Below, in pieces: positions 1 to 7,079 of a stretch of DNA of 7,565 nucleotides. Within the stretch, counting starts at the first letter, position 1. Each line of letters opens with the position of its first letter. Under the pieces are notes generated by a model. It had not been told where the DNA came from, ran no database searches, and saw only the letters and a program-made list of their open reading frames with translations. Source of the DNA: Ahniella sp. (GTDB lineage Bacteria; Pseudomonadota; Gammaproteobacteria; Xanthomonadales; Ahniellaceae); assembly GCA_016712105.1 (NCBI GenBank), contig JADJRU010000034.1, positions 1-7,565 of the forward strand, written 5' to 3'. The position numbers were made by a program, and so were the translations under genes.

Positions 1-674
1 CGGTATTGCTCGTGATTGCCAACGAGGACTTTTTTTATGCAGAGTACGCCGCGACCCGTGCTTCGCTTGAAGCTCGCGGCCTACCCGTGGTCATCGCTGC
101 TGGCGAGGCCCGTCTGGCGCAGCCCCAGGATGTCGGCACCGGTTTGTCGGTGCGGCCCGACCTGGCACTGTCGCGAGTCTCGGCAAGCAAATACTCCGCG
201 ATCGTGTTTGTGGGTGGATGGGGAGCATCGTCCTACCAGTATGCCTTTTCCGGCACTTATGCAAATTCGATCTACCAGCCACAACTGGCGATCACCCGAG
301 ACGTCAATCGGGTCATCGAAGAGTTCACGACGGCCAATAAGCCGGTTGCAGGCGTCTGCCATGGTGTGACGGTGCTGGCCTGGGCGCGTGTCAATGACAC
401 CAGTCTGTTGAATGGCCGGGTCGTCGTCGGTCCAGCAGGCGGCACACCGGCCTTCAGCCTCGGCGGATTCGACTATCCGAACGCGGAGCAACCAGCCCGT
501 TGGCAAGTGGAGTCGAACGGCGCCACCATGCTGACATCAGGCTCCATCGGCAATCCATTGAGCACCAGCGATGATGTCTGGGTCGATGGAAAGATCATCA
601 CTGCAGAGAACTTCGACTCTGTCGGCCGATTCGCCGAGGTGCTCACACAATCGATTGCGACGAACGGCAATTGA
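1..674 (+). CDS. DJ-1/PfpI family protein (type 1 glutamine amidotransferase-like), 5' partial
   Basis: The gene enters from the left edge: codons upstream of the TTG at position 6 are open and the first strand (VLLVIANEDFF) is already inside the fold, so the true start lies outside the window. Visible hallmarks, numbered from that TTG, are the buried acidic residue Glu7 in IANEDF, a hydrophobic strand ending in VFVGGWGA (about 67-74), the nucleophile elbow GVCHGVTVLA with Cys118 (codon 357-359) followed by His119, and a late TAENFDS segment (about 199-205) like the TGxNPxS of DJ-1/PfpI proteins. These match the Glu/Cys/His site of the superfamily. Members act as deglycases, chaperones, hydratases or proteases, so the substrate cannot be named. 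The roughly 225 visible residues are near the usual family length. The reading frame is intact and ends at TGA 672-674. No neighbour shares its pathway. Confidence 0.9.
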   Translation, partial: VLLVIANEDFFYAEYAATRASLEARGLPVVIAAGEARLAQPQDVGTGLSVRPDLALSRVSASKYSAIVFVGGWGASSYQYAFSGTYANSIYQPQLAITRDVNRVIEEFTTANKPVAGVCHGVTVLAWARVNDTSLLNGRVVVGPAGGTPAFSLGGFDYPNAEQPARWQVESNGATMLTSGSIGNPLSTSDDVWVDGKIITAENFDSVGRFAEVLTQSIATNGN

Positions 675-729
675 TTTCGGCGCAGCGCGAAGGCAGCGCA
701 GCAGTCGCAGTTGGACCCGGACCTGCGCA

Positions 730-758
730 GGCTGCGCTGAGCTTCGCTCGGCCCAGCC
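730..758 (+). terminator. GC-rich hairpin, possible terminator of the DJ-1/PfpI gene
   Basis: Positions 730-742 and 746-758 form an imperfect inverted repeat around a TTC triloop, with 11 of 13 positions complementary (one mismatch, one G-U type). It lies 56 bp after the DJ-1 stop in the 281-bp gap before DUF1697. No T-tract follows, so it is not a canonical intrinsic terminator and may be only a REP-like hairpin. Nothing else is recognisable between 675 and 940. Confidence 0.3.
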
Positions 759-955
759 GCTTGCGTCGAGCTTTGAGACAAACAAGCGGCGCTTCGCTCA
801 TCGCGTGCAGACAGGGCTCGTCCGGCGAAAGTCTCATGACATAGTTCAAGACCAACACACGCTTGGCACCAGTGGTAACTTGCGTCTCATCTGACTGAGG
901 TAACCCGCCTCGGCACGTCGGGCCAACCAGTTCCTGTTTCGATCCCGGAGGCAGC

Positions 956-1495
956 ATGCCCACCTTTGTAGCCCTGTTGCGCGGCATCAATGTCGGGAAA
1001 GCCAAGCGCGTCGCGATGGCCGAACTCCGCGCACTGTTGAGTGAACTAGGCTATTCGAAGGTTTCCACCTTGCTCAACAGCGGCAACGCCGTGTTCAACG
1101 CGGATACGGGTACACCGGAGAAGTTGGCCCACGACATCTCCAACGCAATCTCTTCGCGACTGAGTCTTGATGTGCCGGTGATCGTGAAGTCGTTACAGGA
1201 ACCGACCGACATCGTGGCCGGGAACTCGCTCACGTTCGAGGAACAGGACTTCTCGCGCCTGATGGTCGCGTTTACGCAAGATCCCGGCACACTGGCCGGG
1301 CTTGTTGCGATTGAACCGCTGGTCGTGGCGCCCGAGCAGTTTCTGATCGGCCGCAACGCGGCGTACCTTCATTGCGCGTCAGGCATTCTGGAAAGCAAGG
1401 CTGCTGCGGCGTTGCTCGGAAAAATCGGCAAGGCAGTGACCACGCGGAATTGGGCGACCGTGCTCAAGCTCATGGCGCTTGCTGACGCTGCATGA
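956..1495 (+). CDS. DUF1697 domain-containing protein
   Basis: This intact 179-residue gene opens with the family signature TFVALLRGINVGK (residues 3-15) and continues with the typical LNSGNAVF segment (about 41-48). The late segment, around LESKAAAALLGKIGKAVTTRNWATVLKLM (given here only as its landmarks at residues 145-173), is the other conserved block, with the TTRNWATV core. Length fits the family (about 170-185). The ATG at 956 is supported by GGAGG at 947-951, four bases upstream. No signal peptide or membrane segment is present, so the protein should be cytoplasmic. No biochemical function is established for DUF1697. It is the last uninterrupted gene in the window and converges with the lipoprotein gene, the two stops being 12 bp apart. 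Confidence 0.92.
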   Translation: MPTFVALLRGINVGKAKRVAMAELRALLSELGYSKVSTLLNSGNAVFNADTGTPEKLAHDISNAISSRLSLDVPVIVKSLQEPTDIVAGNSLTFEEQDFSRLMVAFTQDPGTLAGLVAIEPLVVAPEQFLIGRNAAYLHCASGILESKAAAALLGKIGKAVTTRNWATVLKLMALADAA

Positions 1496-1507
1496 GCTTG
1501 ACCTGCG

Positions 1508-2306
1508 TCATTGATAGACATTAACCGCCGCAGGCTCTGCGCAGAACTTCGCTTTGGCAGCTGGTTCCGTGAAGATTGACGGCTGCGATTCCGGACGTGT
1601 CGTCGGTTCGCATGTCGTCTTCGTAGCGGCTTCGTCCTCCGCGGTCACGCAGACGCCGCCACCAGACCCAGTTGTTGTTTCGGTCAGATTATAGCAGCCG
1701 ATACATTGCGAGTTTGCGCTGCCGCGACTTTCGTCGCCGTGATGTAACCATCCGCGGTGGGCGCACCGAAGTCGCCGCTGATGTCGCCGGCGCGATAGTA
1801 CGGCGAGCCGTCCGGGCTGCCGAGCCACACGCCGTAGCTTGCATTGGACATTTGCCCAGGTCGGTCGTGATCAGCACATCGGCTTCGCTGTCACCATTGA
1901 TGTCCCTGTATTCCGGCGGGACAAGTAATGTGACCAGGGTTTCTTCGATGATCTGGTGCTCATCTTCACCCATCATCTTGGTCACCCGGACCATGGCATC
2001 GTCGCCAGTCATCCCGTCTTCCTTGACCTCACCGGGAATCAGATCCACTTTGAAGATGAATCCTTCATCGAGGCCAGTCAGCTTGATTTGGCAAGTTGTG
2101 GTGACGCTGGGGCCCGCGACGACGTCAACGCGCCCGAGTTCGTCGCAACTCTGCCATCCACTTTCGGCTTCACTTACAGCAGATACGACCGGCGGCTCTT
2201 CAGTCGCCTTGGGGGCCGATGCGTCATCGGTACTGGACGAACAGGCGGTCGCAGCAAAAAGAACGAAGGTGAGGCCGCTGGCGTAGATGTAAGGGTTCCG
2301 TTTCAT
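1508..2306 (-). CDS. Putative lipoprotein with an FG-GAP-like DINGD motif, frameshifted
   Basis: The gene reads down from ATG 2306 (MKRNPYIY...). A GTG four codons upstream is possible, but 2306 gives a typical lipoprotein start: two basic residues, a hydrophobic stretch and the lipobox LFAATAC followed by SSS, so export and lipidation at that Cys are inferred. A weak GGA lies seven bases upstream. The mature part carries YRDINGDSEADVLI, resembling the Asp-rich turn of FG-GAP/VCBS repeats. Frame is lost at the AAA run near 1851-1853; the next frame continues NASYGVWLGSPDG and GDFGAPTADGYITA. Frame changes again at about 1707-1725, after which a Cys-containing tail (CIGCYNLTETT ... CVTAEDEAA) runs to TGA 1508-1510. 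Reconstructed length is about 265 residues. The family is not recognised. It lies 99 bp downstream of DUF4424 on the same strand and may share its transcript. Confidence 0.65.
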
Positions 2307-2405
2307 GGTTTGTTCCACTGGGCTGTTTTGGGATTTCGGGCGCTGACCTGTCCGCGCGTGGCAAGGTTGATCTCACCCGGCAGACACTTGCGTGAATTGA
2401 ACGAA

Positions 2406-3456
2406 TCAAAGGTTGCCGCTAGGGTCGACGATCAGGATCTGCAGATCCCTGTCCGGAATAAGAGTTTTTCTTTCTCGACGACAAAGGTCGTAGGACCGGT
2501 TTTTCACGCCGTCGATAGCAAAGCGAAGCCGATGTTCCGGGGTCTCCCTTGTCCAGCGTCAGCGTGAATGTTCCGATCGGACCTGCCCAACTGTTCGCCG
2601 TTCGCAAGACATAATCGATCCGGTATGAGATGGCGTAATGCTGCGACTCGTCGCCGCCTGAGGCTTTCAGCGCCTTGGCCATGCCCTTCGATGTACCCTC
2701 ATCGATACAGTATTGACCGATCAATTCGCGTTCATACTCGGGCGGGTGAGTCCACATGAACAGCCCTCCGGGCGGACGGTTGGTATAGGCATGGCTGACC
2801 TGGCATTTCCGCACCCGCCGGAAACGTCTGGGTCCAGTGATAACGCGTCACGATCGACCATTTGCCCAGGGCTTCCGGCTCAACATCCTGCCCGGCGTCC
2901 CTTCCATGCTACTTGGCGAGCCCGGCCGACTTGATGGCCGTCTGATCCTCTGGCGACAGCGCCAGGGCTGTTTGCTAATCGATTCCCAATCGGGCGGGAG
3001 CGGCAGGCCAAAACGCTTGAGCTCGGCGGTCACGTCGCGACCCGGGGTGTCGTATTGCTCCGCAAGCGGGCGGTTCTCCTCCCAGGGCTCTTCAATCACG
3101 GCAATCTTGTCGATCGTCACCCGCACCGGCTTGCCGTCAACCGTCGCGGTGAAGTCAACGATGTCGGGTTTGTTCGGGTCTTCAGGGAGATTCATCGACC
3201 GAACCCACCCATCCCAGACGGCAACCGGTGGCAAGGGGAAAATCACCTCACCCGTCACATCCGACTCAGAGTTGTTTCGGAAGACATAGTCGACCTTGAC
3301 CTTGTCGATCCCGATGAAGAGTTTCTCTTCCACCATTTCAACCGATTCGGTCTGGTCGAACTTCAGCCCCGTCGCCGATAGTCCACCGAATCCGTCATTT
3401 GCCGCGGCTGGAAAAACTGCGCCCAGAAAGAGGGCCAGGGCAAAAGCGTTTCTCAT
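2406..3456 (-). CDS. DUF4424 domain-containing exported protein, frameshifted
   Basis: The chosen start is ATG 3456, with AGGAAA at 3462-3467 five bases upstream; the longer in-frame extension to 3549 has no signal character. A signal peptide MRNAFALALFLGAVFPAAA is followed by NDGFGGLSATGLKF, which with VDYVFRNNSESDVTGEVIFPL is the hallmark of DUF4424. The frame breaks near 2966-2970, meets an in-frame TAG at 2909-2911, shifts near 2803-2809, again near 2539 and at the A run 2500-2504. Family-like pieces continue across each break: SIVTRYHWTQTFPAG, then QVSHAYTNRPPGGLF, then YCIDEGTSKGMAKAL and IGTFTLTLDKGDP, then KTGPTTFVVE and DRDLQILIVDPSG, ending at TGA 2406-2408. The full span of about 350 codons suits the family. 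Function is unknown; periplasmic or surface location is inferred. It sits between two other genes for exported proteins on the same strand. Confidence 0.82.
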
Positions 3457-3587
3457 ACGATTTTCCTGCTGGGCGGGTTCACCATGTAACCCTGAATCAG
3501 GTGTTTCGCGCAAGCTCGGCGCTCCGCAGCAAATCGGGTACCGAGCCATGGCGGAGCGTTTGCAGACCGGGGTATGTGTGGCAAGTG

Positions 3588-4136
3588 TTATTGATCTGGA
3601 AACACCAGACGAATGACAAGCAATTTCGCCAAAGGATGGATTTTCGTGAAATCACTCCTGAGCGTTTCGTCCCATTCCTGATCGAGCGGATTGAGGGGCG
3701 CTCCGGACTCATCGTTACCCATATTGGCGTTCCGAATCAGTACCACGGTCGACACCGAGAAGTCATGACTGGGAACCTTCGCCACCGCAGCATCCATAGC
3801 GATCAGGAAGCGCGGTCCCAGTTTTTTCACTTCAGCTTCGGTGAAGCCCATCGTCCGAGCCTGTTGTAGGGCACTCACCATCGCCGGACCTTTCGGCGGG
3901 ATCTCGGTGTCTCGCACACTCCTTGCTGTTCCCGCGACCCGCGAGACGATCTTCCTGTCCGGGCCCACGACAAAACAACAGGCGCATGGTGACGACCTGG
4001 CGCCAGGCGGCCGCAAATATGAACGACATAGTCCAGGACTGGCATCGTGACCTCGGTGACGGCTGCCGGTGGTTCCGCGCGAGCGAAGCCGGCACAAGAG
4101 CGTCATCAACAGGAGCAACAAGGTGACTGGCTTCAT
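3588..4136 (-). CDS. Hypothetical secreted protein, frameshifted
   Basis: ATG 4136 is preceded by AGGG at 4143-4146, six bases away. The product starts MKPVTLLLLLMTLLC; after a one-base loss near 4093 it continues AGFARAEPPAAVTEVTMP (the A assumes the missing base), giving a convincing Sec signal peptide with cleavage near ARA. The middle (about 3975-4020) is ambiguous between frames. From about 3970 down, one frame is clean to TAA 3588-3590, with landmarks CFVVGPDRKIVSRVAGTA, MGFTEAEVKKLGPRFLIAMD, STVVLIRNANMGNDES and HPLAKLLVIRLVFPDQ. Reconstructed size is about 183 residues. I do not recognise the family and see no catalytic motif. It is the first of three consecutive minus-strand genes for exported proteins (131 bp before DUF4424), so co-expression is plausible. 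Confidence 0.6.
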   Translation of the reverse strand: MKPVTLLLLLMTLLCRLRSRGTTGSRHRGHDASPGLCRSYLRPPGARSSPCACCFVVGPDRKIVSRVAGTARSVRDTEIPPKGPAMVSALQQARTMGFTEAEVKKLGPRFLIAMDAAVAKVPSHDFSVSTVVLIRNANMGNDESGAPLNPLDQEWDETLRSDFTKIHPLAKLLVIRLVFPDQ

Positions 4137-4305
4137 TTTTTGCCCTGAATGGACAACTCACTCGCATCCACGCGGAAACTGAAACGCACATGGCACGAAC
4201 CGAAAGATCGACCGGACCATCGCCACAGACTCTGCTGAATCGTCACTTGACGCTCGCGGCGCTGTCAACTGTGGCAACGGCCAGGCATCTTCGCGTGCGC
4301 AGGGA

Positions 4306-4565
4306 ATGCGACCGGGAACCCGTTGCGTGTCGCTCCTCTTGGCTTTGGGTATGCTCGGGACAGAGGCGTGCCTGAGCCATCGATTGGACCGCGGCCCAGG
4401 CCCTCTGTATGACAACCCGCCGATCAACCCATGCCAAACACCAACCCGAAGTTTCGATTCGTCAACCCCGCAACCACTACGCCGATTGCCGTAGCCATTC
4501 CGGCAGCGATCGTTGTGGCCATATCGGAAGGGCCGGATTGGCTGCCGCCCGGGCTTGGTTTCTGA
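4306..4565 (+). CDS. Possible small membrane or lipoprotein, frameshifted; strand uncertain
   Basis: From ATG 4306 the plus strand reads MRPGTRCVSLLLALGMLG followed by TEAC, a signal-peptide-like start with an imperfect lipobox, then LDRGPGPLYDNPPINP. A one-base change near 4430 moves to the frame MPNTNPKFRFVNPATTTP, a hydrophobic segment IAVAIPAAIVVAI, and SEGPDWLPPGLGF before TGA 4563-4565. AGGGA directly abuts the ATG, which is too close for a good ribosome binding site. The opposite strand is also open here (4783 down to 4424 without a stop, ending in TTIAAGMATAIGVVVAGL and LVFGMG), and third codon positions coincide on both strands, so base composition cannot choose. I slightly prefer plus because of the signal-like N-terminus. 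No family is recognised. Confidence 0.33.
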
Positions 4566-4992
4566 GTCATCCTCGCCCTTGGGCATCGCCATCCCCTGCT
4601 GCCGATCGTTGGCTCCTTGCGCTGTTCCGGCTTCCCGGGAGAAGATCGCCTCCCACTGGTTTTTGTGGTCGGGGGTTTCGCAACCGCTCTGGCTTTGGTG
4701 GTTTCGGAACACTGGTCCATGGGTTCATGCCACTCGACGACGTACCGATGGGCCGCATTGGCACTGGTCTGTATGCGTCGGAGTCATTGACTAATCGCAA
4801 CGTCACGCCTTTACGTTGACCCGGAATTCCGATCGACGAGTGATGCCCTGAGGCCCTGATTCGCGGACGCTTCTCTGAACGACGACGCCTGATGTGTTCC
4901 AGACGACACATGAGGTCACTTTCCGGAAGCCCAGCCAAGCGAACAACAAGCTCGTCGGATTCTAATGGCTCTTGGGTCCTGAGCCCAGCGAA
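4566..4992. other. Unresolved stretch between the small plus-strand ORF and the delta-60 gene
   Basis: No gene can be assigned firmly. On plus, the frame of the preceding ORF reopens directly after its TGA and runs to TGA 4788-4790 with a membrane-like piece LPLVFVVGGFATALALVVSE; a second plus frame gives DDVPMGRIGTGLYASES and ends near 4820. On minus, one frame holds HRYVVEWHEPMDQCSETTKA and another NQWEAIFSREAGTAQGAND, both with ordinary protein composition. The pieces could be one frameshifted gene on either strand. Positions 4793-4992 show no convincing coding on plus. A weak 5-bp hairpin (GGCTC/GAGCC, 4967-4985) lies just past the delta-60 stop, without a T-tract. Confidence 0.4.
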
Positions 4993-6417
4993 TCAATCCT
5001 CGAAACCATCGGCAAACGTACGATCCGTGGACAGGCGCACCATGATCAGCGCTTCATTTTGGCTGAAGCCATTCACCACCGGATGCGTGAGGTTCCCGCA
5101 GGGAAGACGGAGTCGCCCATTTCGCGCCGATGATCTCATCGACCAACGCCATTTACTCCAGGTCGATACTCACGCGGGTCTGGCTAATCGAGTTGAAGCC
5201 CAGGTCGGAGAGGCCGTCCGTGCCTAACCGCAGAGCGCCGAAATCGCCATTGAGCGGGCGCGTCGGTTCCGGGGTTGGCTGCAGTGACCCACCAGACGAC
5301 CTTTGCGTGTCGATTTTGCACGCGGCCACGTTCGTGTTCTGCAAAATACGTCGATGAACGGAGCCAGGAATCGGCCATCACCACTGTACGCTGGATCGAG
5401 ACCTGGCTGGCGTGAGTCGCGCCAGCGCCAGCACCGAGTGCGATAATAAAGCCGCTGCGCACATTGCCGCACCAGTACGCGCGGCCTCGGCGTCGACCGC
5501 ACCGTCGGCCAATAATTCTTGCGGGTTCGAGCAACATGTGGAGGTCGCCAAAATCGAACAGTGCATAACCATCGACACCGTAACCTGTATCGATCTTGCC
5601 ATTGGCATCGAAGCGTGCAACGAACGAGGAAAACATCGCTCCAACCAAAGCCATCAGACGTCCGTCTGGAAGCACTTCCACTTCGTCCTGCACGAAGGTC
5701 ATGGTGGCCACGGGCGGCCGCACCAGAACATGGCCTTGGGTGCCGAAACCGGTGGCGATGGTGCCATCCGCGTTCAGCATCAACAACAGGCCATCCGGAG
5801 GGTTGGTGTTGAGCGGGTTCACTGCCACATGACCTGCCACGAGAATGCGATCCTGCGGCATTGGCGACCACCGCTTTGGCGAATTTCGCCGCCATTCTCG
5901 ATCAGCGCCAGCGTGGGCTCGGCACAACCATCCGAGTCGAAGGTGCTAACCAGGTTGCCGGCAACATTGAATCGGGCACACGAGGATCTTGTCTTCTCCA
6001 CGTTTGTCGAGTAACGAAAGCCGGCGACGATCGGCTTGCCGTCAGCGCGAACGGCCAGCCCACGCGCTTCCAGCATGGAAACTCATTGGCGCAGCCGGCG
6101 AAGGTGAAGACAGTCCGTCGGAGCCGAAGGTGTTGGTTGCTGGCCGTCGGCCAGCAATCGTGCCAGGCCGAACCGCCGCCGCGTCGTACCCCGTACGCTG
6201 ATGCCCACGGTGGCAGCCATAGATACTGCCGCTCGGGCTGACCACGACATCCTGAGCGTCATCCGTATGACCAGCAGCCAGGTTGAAGTTGATCGAGGCG
6301 AGGCCGTTGCCACCGAAGCGAGAGATCCTGGATGCTGTCCAGTGGCGTCTCGGCCAGGGTTTGGCCGGCGACAAAAAATGGGTGCAGCCAGGATCGTGCA
6401 GTGTTTGAGGGGCGCAT
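4993..6417 (-). CDS. Delta-60 repeat (beta-propeller-like) secreted protein, heavily frameshifted
   Basis: The start is ATG 6417, with GGAG at 6424-6427 six bases upstream. The N-terminus, read through small shifts, is LKHCTILAAPIFFVAGQTLA, a probable signal peptide. The body repeats the delta-60 pattern, an adenine-rich-free strand set of the type aRfnadGkiDtgFGvdG: RLLADGQQ/TFGSDGLSS, CARFNVAGNLVSTFDSDG, LLLMLNADGTIATGFGTQG, SFVARFDANGKIDTGYGVDG and LARLTP/SLDPAYSGDG, with linking strands such as VRADGKPIVAGF, RILVAGHV and EVLPDGRLMALVG. Unit starts are about 160-195 nt apart, close to the 55-60 residue period. The last strand ALIMVRLSTDRTFADGFED ends at TGA 4993-4995; DGFE-like tails are, from memory, common on secreted proteins of Xanthomonadales. 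At least eight frame changes interrupt the roughly 475-codon span. The ligand or role is unknown. It is divergent from the sigma-kinase pair. Confidence 0.78.
5375..6172 (-). repeat. Array of five degenerate delta-60 protein repeats
   Basis: Units at 6105-6172, 5924-5980, 5730-5789, 5547-5627 and 5375-5447 encode the same hairpin motif (alar-xxdG-xxDxxFGxdG) in different frames. Their starts are separated by 192, 191, 162 and 180 nt. A final related strand at 4993-5052 lies two periods further on; the unit expected near 5250 is only vaguely visible (LNGDFGALRLGTDG). The similarity is at protein level, not a DNA-level tandem repeat. Confidence 0.65.
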
Positions 6418-6423
6418 CGAAGT

Positions 6424-6427
6424 CTCC
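6424..6427 (-). promoter_or_regulatory. Ribosome binding site fixing the delta-60 start
   Basis: GGAG (within CGGAGACTTCG before the ATG) is six bases from ATG 6417. It decides against the upstream in-frame ATG at 6442, which has no comparable site. Confidence 0.5.
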
Positions 6428-6480
6428 GTTTTGGGGTGTCATTCCGAATACGGATTGCAGGCCAAAACTCCATCACGAAG

Positions 6481-6509
6481 CCGTCAGCCGGGCTGCCCGG
6501 CGATATACT
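6481..6509 (+). promoter_or_regulatory. Candidate promoter of the sigma-kinase operon containing a palindrome
   Basis: TATACT at 6504-6509 is a good -10 element; CCGTCA at 6481-6486 is a poor -35 (3 of 6) at 17-bp spacing. Filling the spacer is a perfect odd palindrome, GCCGGGC-T-GCCCGGC (6487-6501), suitable as an operator. Transcription would start near 6516, about 20 bases before the proposed GTG start. The whole element lies in the 118-bp gap between two divergent genes, so it could act on both. Inferred from sequence only. Confidence 0.35.
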
Positions 6510-6535
6510 ACGGCCACTCCGGGCGAGAGGTGCAC

Positions 6536-7079
6536 GTGACCCAGGATATCGGCGGCCTGAATGCGTCAGAGCGCAAGCGTGCCGGCGGCGCCAGAGGCCG
6601 CCTCGCTGCGCCGACTGGCGCAGCAGCAGTTGTCGCGCCAAAGCGGCAAATGCACATTAAACGCGACAGCGCTGGTGAATGAGGCCTGGATCAAGGTCGC
6701 CAGTGAGCTATCATCGCTGGCAGAGCCGCCAGCATTTCCTTGCCGCGATGGCCCGCGTCATGCGCCATGTCCTGATCGACTATGTCCGGCGAGCGCCAGG
6801 CCGAACGTCGGGGCGGCGATCCGGTGCGGGTCACGATGGACGGACTGGATCACGGTGACGACAGGCGCATGCAGCAGATCGATCTGATCGCCATCGATCA
6901 AGCGCTGCATCGATTGCGCGAACTGGATGCTCGTTTGGAGCAGGTTTTCGAGTTGCGCTTTTTGGCGGCTGCACCATAGGAGGAGACCGCCGAGGTACTC
7001 GACCTGTCGACCGCCACGTGGGAGCGTGTGATCTGCGCGCAGCGCGTTTGTTGCCGCGCAGTTTCAGGAAAGTGCGTGA
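6536..7079 (+). CDS. ECF RNA polymerase sigma factor, TIGR02999 type, frameshifted
   Basis: Proposed start GTG 6536 has AGAGG at 6526-6530. The opening VTQDIGG matches the usual start of this family; a shift at about 6560-6590 leads to LRRLAQQQLSRQSGKCTLNA and TALVNEAWIKVAS (sigma region 2). Further shifts near 6728 and 6785 connect QHFLAAMARVMRHVLIDYVRR and ERQAERRGGDPV, both diagnostic of TIGR02999, then QALHRLRELDARLEQVFELR and the sigma-4 helix-turn-helix EETAEVLDLSTAT. An in-frame TAG at 6977-6979 is explained by one missing and one extra G, which would restore LAGCTIEETAEV. The end AFVAAQFQESA at TGA 7077-7079 fits the family's C-terminus. About 181 codons is the normal length. Region 2.2 reads NATA where other ECF factors have DAED. 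The product directs RNA polymerase to unknown promoters and is probably controlled by the adjoining kinase. Confidence 0.85.

Noticed and set aside
81..785. Minus-strand open frames opposite the DJ-1/PfpI gene
   Set aside because: They are antisense to a gene with clear catalytic motifs and show no family features.
571..894. Plus-strand open frame running from the DJ-1 gene into the following gap
   Set aside because: It overlaps the DJ-1 gene out of frame, is Arg/Ser-rich low-plausibility protein, and has no ribosome binding site.
2909..2911. In-frame TAG in the DUF4424 gene as stop-codon reassignment or readthrough
   Set aside because: Neighbouring indels are frequent, and recognised genes use TAA and TGA as stops without TAG needing a sense meaning; error is simpler.
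3475..3501. Small inverted repeats (GGGTT/AACCC and CCTGA-A-TCAGG) upstream of DUF4424
   Set aside because: Arms of only five bases are expected by chance; no promoter elements fix their position.
2713..3869. Plus-strand open frames across the DUF4424 and secreted-protein region
   Set aside because: The opposite strand carries recognisable DUF4424 sequence and signal peptides; the plus frames have no motifs.
4263..4268. Minus-strand TTGACA as the -35 of a promoter for the secreted-protein genes
   Set aside because: At 17-bp spacing the -10 position reads TGACGA, too far from consensus.
4563..4565. TGA between two open plus-strand stretches as a selenocysteine codon
   Set aside because: No SECIS-like hairpin or known selenoprotein motif is visible, and even the coding strand is uncertain.
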